A stretch of 64,000 nucleotides of DNA from Astropecten irregularis (lineage: Eukaryota > Echinodermata > Asteroidea > Paxillosida > Astropectinidae). The position numbers were made by a program, and so were the translations under genes. The notes under the pieces were generated by a model. That model worked only from the letters and a program-made list of their open reading frames with translations, did not search any database and was not told the origin of the DNA. The stretch covers positions 24,442,983-24,506,982 of the forward strand of contig OZ020245.1 of assembly GCA_963971285.1 (NCBI GenBank). The letters are read 5' to 3'. Shown piece after piece: positions 36,562-47,589 of this stretch (position 1 is its first letter; each line of letters starts with the position of its first letter).

Positions 36562-38507
36562 CTTAGTGCTGTTTTAATGGGGCCTGCTCGGCGGCCTTCT
36601 CGCATAGCGTGTGGTGCTATACTTGGAGTTTCGGCCATGAACATGACATTGGAATTTGGCACAGCCCTTATTTTCCTGTAGAGTACGTCTGGGGCTACAT
36701 GTCGTGCAAGTTTCAACTCGATTGCCTCAGTATTCAGGGAGAAATTTCCAACTCTAAAGTCAAAAGTGTCTCATAGTCTTAGTGCTGTTTTAATGGGGCC
36801 TGCTCGGCGGCCTTCTCGCATAGCGTGTGGTGCTATACTTTGATTTTCGGCCATGAAAATGACTTTGGAATTTGGCACAGCCCTTATTTTCCTGTAAAGT
36901 ACATCTGGGGCTACATGTCGTGCAAGTTTCAACTTGATTGCCTCAGTATTCAGGGAGAAATTTCCAACTCTACCGTCAAAAGTGTCTCATAGTCTTAGTG
37001 CTGTTTTAATGGGGCCTGCTCGGCGGCCTTCTCGCATAGCGTGTGGTGCTATACTTGGATTTTCGGCCATGAAAATGACTTTGGAATTTAGTACAGCCCT
37101 CTCGTTCCTGTAGAGTACATCTCGGGCTACATGTCGTGCAAGTTTCAACTCGATTGCCTCAGTATTCAGGGAGAAATTTCCAACTCTACTGTCAAAAGTG
37201 TCTCATAGTCTTAGTGCTGTTTTAATGGGGCCTGCTCGGCGGCCTTCTCGCATAGCGTGTGGTGCTATACTTGGAGTTTCGGCCATAAAAATGACTTTGG
37301 AATTTGGCACAGCCCTTATTTTCCGGTAGAGTACATCTGGGGCTACATGTCGTGCAAGTTTCAACTCGATTGCCTCAGTATTCAGGGAGAGATTTCCAAC
37401 TCTAGCGTCAAAAAGTGTCTAATAGTCTAAGTGCTGTTTTAATGGGGCCTGCTCGGCGGCCTTCTCGCATAGCGTGTGGTGCTATACTTGGATTTTCGGC
37501 CATGAAAATGACTTTGGAATTTAGTACAGCCCTTTCTTTCCTGTAGAGTACATCTGGGGCTACATGTCGTGCAAGTTTCAACACGATTGCCTCAGTATTC
37601 AGGGAGAAATTTCCAACTCTAAAGTCAAAAGTGTCTCATAGTCTTAGTGCTGTTTTAATGGGGCCTGCTCGGCGGCCTTCTCGCACAGCTTGTGGTGCTA
37701 TACTTGGATTTTCGGCCATGAAAATGACTTTGGAATTTAGTACAGCCCTTTCTTTCCTGTAGAGTACATCTGGGGCTACATGTCGTGCAAGTTTCAACAC
37801 GATTGCCTCAGTATTCAGGGAGAAATTCCCAACTCTACTGTCAAAAGTGTCTCATAGTCTTAGTGCTGTTTTAATGGGGCCTTTTCGGCGGCCTTCTCGC
37901 ATAGCGTGTGGTGATATACTTGGAGTTTCGGCCATGAAAATGACTTTGGAATTTGGCACAGCCCCTATTTTCCTGTAGAGTACATCTGGCGCTACATGTC
38001 GTGCAAGTTTCAACTCGATTGCCTCAGTATTCAGGGAGAAATTTCCAACTCTAGCGTCAAAAAGTGTCTCATAGTCTAAGTGCTGTTTTAATGGGGCCTG
38101 CTCGGCGGCCTTCTCGCATAGCGTGTGGTGATATACTTGGATTTTCGGCCATGAAAATGACTTTGGAATTTAGTACAGCCCTTTCTTTCCTGTAGAGTAC
38201 ATCTGGGGCTACATGTCGTCCAAGTTTCAACTCGATTGCCTCAGTATTCAGGGAGAAATTTCCAACTCTAAAGTCAAAAGTGTCTCATAGTCTTAGTGCT
38301 GTTTTAATGGGGCCTGCTCGGCGGCCTTCTCGCATAGCGTGTGGTGATATACTTGGATTTTCGGCCATGAAATAGACTTTGGAATTTAGTACAGCCCTTT
38401 CTTTCCTGTAGAGTACATCTGGGGCTACATGTCGTGCAAGTTTCAACTCGATTGCCTCAGTATTCAGGGAGAAATTTCCAACTCTAAAGTCAAAAGTGTC
38501 TCATAGT
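36562..38507. repeat. Family D unit, 9 monomers (1946 bp)
   Basis: Canonical order with CACAGCTTG at 37643, but the monomer at 38076 has the CGTCCAAG front and an AAAGTC rear, which removes the CTGTAAATTAC class. The length equals the 29429 and 31375 units although a different monomer is missing. Confidence 0.88.
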
Positions 38508-39803
38508 CTTAGTGCTGTTTTAATGGGGCCTGCTCGGCGGCCTTCTCGCATAGCGTGTGGTGCTATACTTGGAGTTTCGGCCATGAACATGACATTGGAA
38601 TTTGGCACAGCCCTTATTTTCCTGTAGAGTACGTCTGGGGCTACATGTCGTGCAAGTTTCAACTCGATTGCCTCAGTATTCAGGGAGAAATTTCCAACTC
38701 TAAAGTCAAAAGTGTCTCATAGTCTTAGTGCTGTTTTAATGGGGCCTGCTCGGCGGCCTTCTCGCATAGCGTGTGGTGCTATACTTTGATTTTCGGCCAT
38801 GAAAATGACTTTGGAATTTGGCACAGCCCTTATTTTCCTGTAAAGTACATCTGGGGCTACATGTCGTGCAAGTTTCAACTTGATTGCCTCAGTATTCAGG
38901 GAGAAATTTCCAACTCTACTGTCAAAAGTGTCTCATAGTCTTAGTGCTGTTTTAATGGGGCCTTTTCGGCGGCCTTCTCGCATAGCGTGTGGTGCTATAC
39001 TTGGATTTTCGGCCATGAAAATGACTTTGGAATTTAGTACAGCCCTCTCGTTCCTGTAGAGTACATCTCGGGCTACATGTCGTGCAAGTTTCAACTCGAT
39101 TGCCTCAGTATTCAGGGAGAAATTTCCAACTCTACTGTCAAAAGTGTCTCATAGTCTTAGTGCTGTTTTAATGGGGCCTGCTCGGCGGCCTTCTCGCATA
39201 GCGTGTGGTGCTATACTTGGAGTTTCGGCCATAAAAATGACTTTGGAATTTGGCACAGCCCTTATTTTCCGGTAGAGTACATCTGGGGCTACATGTCGTG
39301 CAAGTTTCAACTCGATTGCCTCAGTATTCAGGGAGAGATTTCCAACTCTAGCGTCAAAAGTGTCTCATAGTCTTAGTGCTGTTTTAATGGGGCCTGCTCG
39401 GCGGCCTTCTCGCATAGCGTGTGGTGATATACTTGGATTTTCGGCCATGAAAATGACTTTGGAATTTGGCACAGCCCTTATTTTCCTGTAAATTACATCT
39501 GGGGCTACATGTCGTGCAAGTTTCAACTCGATTGCCTCAGTATTCAGGGAGAAATTTCCAACTCTAAAGTCAAAAGTGTCTCATAGTCTTAGTGCTGTTT
39601 TAATGGGGCCTGCTCGGCGGCCTTCTCGCATAGCGTGTGGTGATATACTTGGATTTTCGGCCATGAAATAGACTTTGGAATTTAGTACAGCCCTTTCTTT
39701 CCTGTAGAGTACATCTGGGGCTACATGTCGTGCAAGTTTCAACTCGATTGCCTCAGTATTCAGGGAGAAATTTCCAACTCTAAAGTCAAAAGTGTCTCAT
39801 AGT
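38508..39803. repeat. Family D derivative, 6 monomers (1296 bp)
   Basis: N1, N2 (ending ACTGTC rather than ACCGTC), a hybrid at 38940 with a CCTTTTCGG front and a CCCTCTCG/CTCGGGC rear, CCATAAAAATG at 39156 (here AGCGTCAAAAG and 216 bp), CTGTAAATTAC, GAAATAGAC. At least two recombination joins are needed. Confidence 0.85.
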
Positions 39804-41965
39804 CTTAGTGCTGTTTTAATGGGGCCTGCTCGGCGGCCTTCTCGCATAGCGTGTGGTGCTATACTTGGAGTTTCGGCCATGAACATGACATTGGAATTTG
39901 GCACAGCCCTTATTTTCCTGTAGAGTACGTCTGGGGCTACATGTCGTGCAAGTTTCAACTCGATTGCCTCAGTATTCAGGGAGAAATTTCCAACTCTAAA
40001 GTCAAAAGTGTCTCATAGTCTTAGTGCTGTTTTAATGGGGCCTGCTCGGCGGCCTTCTCGCATAGCGTGTGGTGCTATACTTTGATTTTCGGCCATGAAA
40101 ATGACTTTGGAATTTGGCACAGCCCTTATTTTCCTGTAAAGTACATCTGGGGCTACATGTCGTGCAAGTTTCAACTTGATTGCCTCAGTATTCAGGGAGA
40201 AATTTCCAACTCTACCGTCAAAAGTGTCTCATAGTCTTAGTGCTGTTTTAATGGGGCCTGCTCGGCGGCCTTCTCGCATAGCGTGTGGTGCTATACTTGG
40301 ATTTTCGGCCATGAAAATGACTTTGGAATTTAGTACAGCCCTCTCGTTCCTGTAGAGTACATCTCGGGCTACATGTCGTGCAAGTTTCAACTCGATTGCC
40401 TCAGTATTCAGGGAGAAATGTCCAACTCTACTGTCAAAAGTGTCTCATAGTCTTAGTGCTGTTTTAATGGGGCCTGCTCGGCGGCCTTCTCGCATAGCGT
40501 GTGGTGCTATACTTGGAGTTTCGGCCATAAAAATGACTTTGGAATTTGGCACAGCCCTTATTTTCCGGTAGAGTACATCTGGGGCTACATGTCGTGCAAG
40601 TTTCAACTCGATTGCCTCAGTATTCAGGGAGAGATTTCCAACTCTAGCGTCAAAAAGTGTCTAATAGTCTAAGTGCTGTTTTAATGGGGCCTGCTCGGCG
40701 GCCTTCTCGCATAGCGTGTGGTGCTATACTTGGATTTTCGGCCATGAAAATGACTTTGGAATTTAGTACAGCCCTTTCTTTCCTGTAGAGTACATCTGGG
40801 GCTACATGTCGTGCAAGTTTCAACACGATTGCCTCAGTATTCAGGGAGAAATTTCCAACTCTAAAGTCAAAAGTGTCTCATAGTCTTAGTGCTGTTTTAA
40901 TGGGGCCTGCTCGGCGGCCTTCTCGCACAGCTTGTGGTGCTATACTTGGATTTTCGGCCATGAAAATGACTTTGGAATTTAGTACAGCCCTTTCTTTCCT
41001 GTAGAGTACATCTGGGGCTACATGTCGTGCAAGTTTCAACACGATTGCCTCAGTATTCAGGGAGAAATTCCCAACTCTACTGTCAAAAGTGTCTCATAGT
41101 CTTAGTGCTGTTTTAATGGGGCCTTTTCGGCGGCCTTCTCGCATAGCGTGTGGTGATATACTTGGAGTTTCGGCCATGAAAATGACTTTGGAATTTGGCA
41201 CAGCCCCTATTTTCCTGTAGAGTACATCTGGCGCTACATGTCGTGCAAGTTTCAACTCGATTGCCTCAGTATTCAGGGAGAAATTTCCAACTCTAGCGTC
41301 AAAAAGTGTCTCATAGTCTAAGTGCTGTTTTAATGGGGCCTGCTCGGCGGCCTTCTCGCATAGCGTGTGGTGATATACTTGGATTTTCGGCCATGAAAAT
41401 GACTTTGGAATTTAGTACAGCCCTTTCTTTCCTGTAGAGTACATCTGGGGCTACATGTCGTCCAAGTTTCAACTCGATTGCCTCAGTATTCAGGGAGAAA
41501 TTTCCTACTCTACTGTCAAAAGTGTCTCATAGTCTTAGTGCTGTTTTAATGGGGCCTGCTCGGCGGCCTTCTCGCATAGCGTGTGGTGATATACTTGGAT
41601 TTTCGGCCATGAAAATGACTTTGGAATTTGGCACAGCCCTTATTTTCCTGTAAATTACATCTGGGGCTACATGTCGTGCAAGTTTCAACTCGATTGCCTC
41701 AGTATTCAGGGAGAAATTTCCAACTCTAAAGTCACAAGTGTCTCATAGTCTTAGTGCTGTTTTAATGGGGCCTGCTCGGCGGCCTTCTCGCATAGCGTGT
41801 GGTGATATACTTGGATTTTCGGCCATGAAATAGACTTTGGAATTTAGTACAGCCCTTTCTTTCCTGTAGAGTACATCTTGGGCTACATGTCGTGCAAGTT
41901 TCAACTCGATTGCCTCAGTATTCAGGGAGAAATTTCCAACTCTAAAGTCAAAAGTGTCTCATAGT
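39804..41965. repeat. Family D canonical HOR, 10 monomers (2162 bp)
   Basis: The only unit with all ten classes and no hybrid. Starts and markers: 39804 GAACATGACATTGG; 40020 ACTTTGATT; 40236 CCCTCTCG and CTCGGGC; 40452 CCATAAAAATG; 40669 CAACACG; 40885 CACAGCTTG; 41101 CCTTTTCGG and CTGGCGCT; 41318 CGTCCAAG and CCTACTC; 41534 CTGTAAATTAC; 41750 GAAATAGAC. The fourth and seventh are 217 bp. The other D units can be derived from this order by deletion. Confidence 0.9.
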
Positions 41966-43911
41966 CTTAGTGCTGTTTTAATGGGGCCTGCTCGGCGGCC
42001 TTCTCGCATAGCGTGTGGTGCTATACTTGGAGTTTCGGCCATGAACATGACATTGGAATTTGGCACAGCCCTTATTTTCCTGTAAAGTACATCTGGGGCT
42101 ACATGTCGTGCAAGTTTCAACTTGATTGCCTCAGTATTCAGGGAGAAATTTCCAACTCTACCGTCAAAAGTGTCTCATAGTCTTAGTGCTGTTTTAATGG
42201 GGCCTGCTCGGCGGCCTTCTCGCATAGCGTGTGGTGCTATACTTGGATTTTCGGCCATGAAAATGACTTTGGAATTTAGTACAGCCCTCTCGTTCCTGTA
42301 GAGTACATCTCGGGCTACATGTCGTGCAAGTTTCAACTCGATTGCCTCAGTATTCAGGGAGAAATTTCCAACTCTACTGTCAAAAGTGTCTCATAGTCTT
42401 AGTGCTGTTTTAATGGGGCCTGCTCGGCGGCCTTCAAGCATAGCGTGTGGTGCTATACTTGGAGTTTCGGCCATAAAAATGACTTTGGAATTTGGCACAG
42501 CCCTTATTTTCCGGTAGAGTACATCTGGGGCTACATGTCGTGCAAGTTTCAACTCGATTGCCTCAGTATTCAGGGAGAGATTTCCAACTCTAGCGTCAAA
42601 AAGTGTCTAATAGTCTAAGTGCTGTTTTAATGGGGCCTGCTCGGCGGCCTTCTCGCATAGCGTGTGGTGCTATACTTGGATTTTCGGCCATGAAAATGAC
42701 TTTGGAATTTAGTACAGCCCTTTCTTTCCTGTAGAGTACATCTGGGGCTACATGTCGTGCAAGTTTCAACACGATTGCCTCAGTATTCAGGGAGAAATTT
42801 CCAACTCTAAAGTCAAAAGTGTCTCATAGTCTTAGTGCTGTTTTAATGGGGCCTGCTCGGCGGCCTTCTCGCACAGCGTGTGGTGCTATACTTGGATTTT
42901 CGGCTATGAAAATGACTTTGGAATTTAGTACAGCCCTTTCTTTCCTGTAGAGTACATCTGGGGCTACATGTCGTGCAAGTTTCAACACGATTGCCTCAGT
43001 ATTCAGGGAGAAATTTCCAACTCTACTGTCAAAAGTGTCTCATAGTCTTAGTGCTGTTTTAATGGGGCCTTTTCGGCGGCCTTCTCGCATAGCGTGTGGT
43101 GATATACTTGGAGTTTCGGCCATGAAAATGACTTTGGAATTTGGCACAGCCCCTATTTTCCTGTAGAGTACATCTGGCGCTACATGTCGTGCAAGTTTCA
43201 ACTCGATTGCCTCAGTATTCAGGGAGAAATTTCCAACTCTAGCGTCAAAAAGTGTCTCATAGTCTAAGTGCTGTTTTAATGGGGCCTGCTCGGCGGCCTT
43301 CTCGCATAGCGTGTGGTGATATACTTGGATTTTCGGCCATGAAAATGACTTTGGAATTTAGTACAGCCCTTTCTTTCCTGTAGAGTACATCTGGGGCTAC
43401 ATGTCGTCCAAGTTTCAACTCGATTGCCTCAGTATTCAGGGAGAAATTTCCTACTCTACTGTCAAAAGTGTCTCATAGTCTTAGTGCTGTTTTAATGGGG
43501 CCTGCTCGGCGGCCTTCTCGCATAGCGTGTGGTGATATACTTGGATTTTCGGCCATGAAAATGACTTTGGAATTTGGCACAGCCCTTATTTTCCTGTAAA
43601 TTACATCTGGGGCTACATGTCGTGCAAGTTTCAACTCGATTGCCTCAGTATTCAGGGAGAAATTTCCAACTCTAAAGTCAAAAGTGTCTCATAGTCTTAG
43701 TGCTGTTTTAATGGGGCCTGCTCGGCGGCCTTCTCGCATAGCGTGTGGTGATATACTTGGATTTTCGGCCATGAAATAGACTTTGGAATTTAGTACAGCC
43801 CTTTCTTTCCTGTAGAGTACATCTGGGGCTACATGTCGTGCAAGTTTCAACTCGATTGCCTCAGTATTCAGGGAGAAATTTCCAACTCTAAAGTCAAAAG
43901 TGTCTCATAGT
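41966..43911. repeat. Family D unit, 9 monomers, twin of 31375 (1946 bp)
   Basis: Carries the N1/N2 hybrid first monomer, CTTCAAGCAT at 42432 and CGGCTATG in the CACAGCG monomer, all shared with 31375-33320. The flanks differ: GAAATAGAC precedes this copy, CTGTAAATTAC precedes the other. Confidence 0.9.
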
Positions 43912-45209
43912 CTTAGTGCTGTTTTAATGGGGCCTGCTCGGCGGCCTTCTCGCATAGCGTGTGGTGCTATACTTGGAGTTTCGGCCATGAACATGACATT
44001 GGAATTTGGCACAGCCCTTATTTTCCTGTAGAGTACGTCTGGGGCTACATGTCGTGCAAGTTTCAACTCGATTGCCTCAGTATTCAGGGAGAAATTTCCA
44101 ACTCTAGCGTCAAAAAGTGTCTCATAGTCTAAGTGCTGTTTTAATGGGGCCTGCTCGGCGGCCTTCTCGCATAGCGTGTGGTGATATACTTGGATTTTCG
44201 GCTATGAAAATGACTTTGGAATTTAGTACAGCCCTTTCTTTCCTGTAGAGTACATCTGGGGCTACATGTCGTGCAAGTTTCAACACGATTGCCTCAGTAT
44301 TCAGGGAGAAATTTCCAACTCTACTGTCAAAAGTGTCTCATAGTCTTAGTGCTGTTTTAATGGGGCCTTTTCGGCGGCCTTCTCGCATAGCGTGTGGTGA
44401 TATACTTGGAGTTTCGGCCATGAAAATGACTTTGGAATTTGGCACAGCCCCTATTTTCCTGTAGAGTACATCTGGCGCTACATGTCGTGCAAGTTTCAAC
44501 TCGATTGCCTCAGTATTCAGGGAGAAATTTCCAACTCTAGCGTCAAAAAGTGTCTCATAGTCTAAGTGCTGTTTTAATGGGGCCTGCTCGGCGGCCTTCT
44601 CGCATAGCGTGTGGTGATATACTTGGATTTTCGGCCATGAAAATGACTTTGGAATTTAGTACAGCCCTTTCTTTCCTGTAGAGTACATCTGGGGCTACAT
44701 GTCGTCCAAGTTTCAACTCGATTGCCTCAGTATTCAGGGAGAAATTTCCTACTCTACTGTCAAAAGTGTCTCATAGTCTTAGTGCTGTTTTAATGTGGCC
44801 TGCTCGGCGGCCTTCTCGCATAGCGTGTGGTGATATACTTGGATTTTCGGCCATGAAAATGACTTTGGAATTTGGCACAGCCCTTATTTTCCTGTAAATT
44901 ACATCTGGGGCTACATGTCGTGCAAGTTTCAACTCGATTGCCTCAGTATTCAGGGAGAAATTTCCAACTCTAAAGTCAAAAGTGTCTCATAGTCTTAGTG
45001 CTGTTTTAATGGGGCCTGCTCGGCGGCCTTCTCGCATAGCGTGTGGTGATATACTTGGATTTTCGGCCATGAAATAGACTTTGGAATTTAGTACAGCCCT
45101 TTCTTTCCTGTAGAGTACATCTGGGGCTACATGTCGTGCAAGTTTCAACTCGATTGCCTCAGTATTCAGGGAGAAATTTCCAACTCTAAAGTCAAAAGTG
45201 TCTCATAGT
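43912..45209. repeat. Family D derivative, 6 monomers (1298 bp)
   Basis: N1 (here ending AGCG, 217 bp), a hybrid at 44129 (GTGATATAC front; CGGCTATG, AGTACA and CAACACG rear), CCTTTTCGG, CGTCCAAG, CTGTAAATTAC (with private AATGTGGCC) and GAAATAGAC. CGGCTATG shows that its rear derives from the 41966-type unit just upstream. Confidence 0.87.
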
Positions 45210-47589
45210 CTTAGTGCTGTTTTAATGGGGCCTGCTCGGCGGCCTTCTCGCATAGCGTGTGGTGCTATACTTGGAGTTTCGGCCATGAACATGACATTGG
45301 AATTTGGCACAGCCCTTATTTTCCTGTAGAGTACGTCTGGGGCTACATGTCGTGCAAGTTTCAACTCGATTGCCTCAGTATTCAGGGAGAAATTTCCAAC
45401 TCTAGCGTCAAAAAGTGTCTCATAGTCTAAGTGCTGTTTTAATGGGGCCTGCTCGGCGGCCTTCTCGCATAGCGTGTGGTGATATACTTGGATTTTCGGC
45501 CATGAAAATGACTTTGGAATTTAGTACAGCCCTTTCTTTCCTGTAGAGTACATCTGGGGCTACATGTCGTGCAAGTTTCAACTCGATTGCCTCAGTATTC
45601 AGGGAGAAATTTCCTACTCTACTGTCAAAAGTGTCTCATAGTCTTAGTGCTGTTTTAATGGGGCCTGCTCGGCGGCCTTCTCGCATAGCGTGTGGTGCTA
45701 TACTTGGAGTTTCGGCCATGAAAATGACTTTGGAATTTAGTACAGCCCTTTTTTTCCTGTAGAGTACATCTTGGGCTACATGTCGTGCAAGTTTCAACTC
45801 GATTGCCTCAGTATTCAGGGAGAAATTTCCAACTCTACTGTCAAAAGTGTCTCATAGTCTTAGTGCTGTTTTAATCGGGCCTTTTCGGCGGCCTTCTCGC
45901 ATAGCGTGTGGTGATATTTTTGGAGTTTCGGCCATGAAAATGACTTTGGAATTTGGCACAGCCCTTATTTTCCTGTAGAGTACATCTGGGGCTACATGTC
46001 GTGCAAGTTTCAACTCGATTGCCCGAGTATTTAGGGAGAAATTTCCAACTCTAGCGTCAAAAAGTGTCTCATAGTCTAAGTGCTGTTTTAATGGGGCCTG
46101 CTCGGCGGCCTTCTCGCATAGCGTGTGGTGCTATACTTGGAGTTTCGGCCATGAACATGACTTTGGAATTTGGCACAGCCCTTATTTTCCTGTAGAGTAC
46201 GTCTGGGGCTACATGTCGTGCAAGTTTCAACTCGATTGCCTCAGTATTCAGGGAGAAATTTCCAACTCTAAAGTCAAAAGTGTCTCATAGTCTTAGTGCT
46301 GTTTTAATGGGGCCTGCTCGGCGGCCTTCTCGCATAGCGTGTGGTGCTATACTTTGATTTTCGGCCATGAAAATGACTTTGGAATTTGGCACAGCCCTTA
46401 TTTTCCTGTAGAGTACGTCTGGGGCTACATGTCGTGCAAGTTTCAACTCGATTGCCTCAGTATTCAGGGAGAAATTTCCAACTCTAGCGTCAAAAAGTGT
46501 CTCATAGTCTAAGTGCTGTTTTAATGGGGCCTGCTCGGCGGCCTTCTCGCATAGCGTGTGGTGCTATACTTGGATTTTCGGCCATGAAAATGACTTTGGA
46601 ATTTGGCACAGCCCCTATTTTCCTGTAGAGTACATCTGGGGCTACATGTCGTGCAAGTTTCAACTCGATTGCCTCAGTATTCAGGGAGAAATTTCCAACT
46701 CTAAAGTCAAAAGTGTCTCATAGTCTTACTGCTGTTTTAATGGGGCCTGCTCGGCGGCCTTCTCGCACAGCGTGTGGTGCTATACTTGGATTTTCGGCCA
46801 TGAAAATGACTTTGGAATTTAGTACAGCCCTTTCTTTCCTGTAGAGTACATCTTGGGCTACATGTCGTGCAAGTTTCAACTCGATTGCCTCAGTATTCAG
46901 GGAGAAATTTCCAACTCTACTGTCAAAAGTGTCTCATAGTCTTAGTGCTGTTTTAATCGGGCCTTTTCGGCGGCCTTCTCGCATAGCGTGTGGTGATATT
47001 TTTGGAGTTTCGGCCATGAAAATGACTTTGGAATTTAGTACAGCCCTTTCTTTCCTGTAGAGTACATCTGGGGCTCCATGTCGTGCAAGTTTCAACTCGA
47101 TTGCCTCAGTATTCAGGGAGAAATTTCCAACTCTAAAGTCAAAAGTGTCTCATAGTCTTACTGCTGTTTTAATGGGGCCTGCTCGGCGGCCTTCTCGCAC
47201 AGCGTGTGGTGCTATACTTGGATTTTCGGCCATGAAAATGACTTTGGAATTTAGTACAGCCCTTTTTTTCCTGTAGAGTACATCTTGGGCTACATGTCGT
47301 GCAAGTTTCAACTCGATTGCCTCAGTATTCAGGGAGAAATTTCCAACTCTACTGTCAAAAGTGTCTCATAGTCTTAGTGCTGTTTTAATCGGGCCTTTTC
47401 GGCGGCCTTCTCGCATAGCGTGTGGTGATATTTTTGGAGTTTCGGCCATGAAAATGACTTTGGAATTTGGCACAGCCCCTATTTTCCTGTAGAGTACATC
47501 TGGCGCTACATGTCGTGCAAGTTTCAACTCGATTGCCTCAGTATTCAGGGAGAAATTTCCAACTCTAGCGTCAAAAAGTGTCTCATAGT
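45210..47589. repeat. D-to-A transition zone, 11 monomers
   Basis: Starts at 45210, 45427, 45643, 45859, 46076, 46292, 46509, 46725, 46941, 47157 and 47373. It carries classes seen nowhere else: AATCGGGCCTTTTCGG with GTGATATTTTTGG, TCTTGGGCT, and CTTACTGCTG. The monomer at 45859 joins that AATCGGG front to the GCCCGAGTATTTAG rear of family A. Confidence 0.85.
46725..47589. repeat. Local dimeric HOR, two copies (432 and 433 bp)
   Basis: The pair CTTACTGCTG/CACAGCG/TCTTGGGCT plus AATCGGG/GTGATATTTTTGG occurs at 46725-47156 and 47157-47589. A related pair lies at 45643-46075. The rear of the second member varies (GGCTCCATG with AAAGTC, then CCCCTATT with CTGGCGCT), so exchange continued after the dimer formed. 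Confidence 0.83.
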
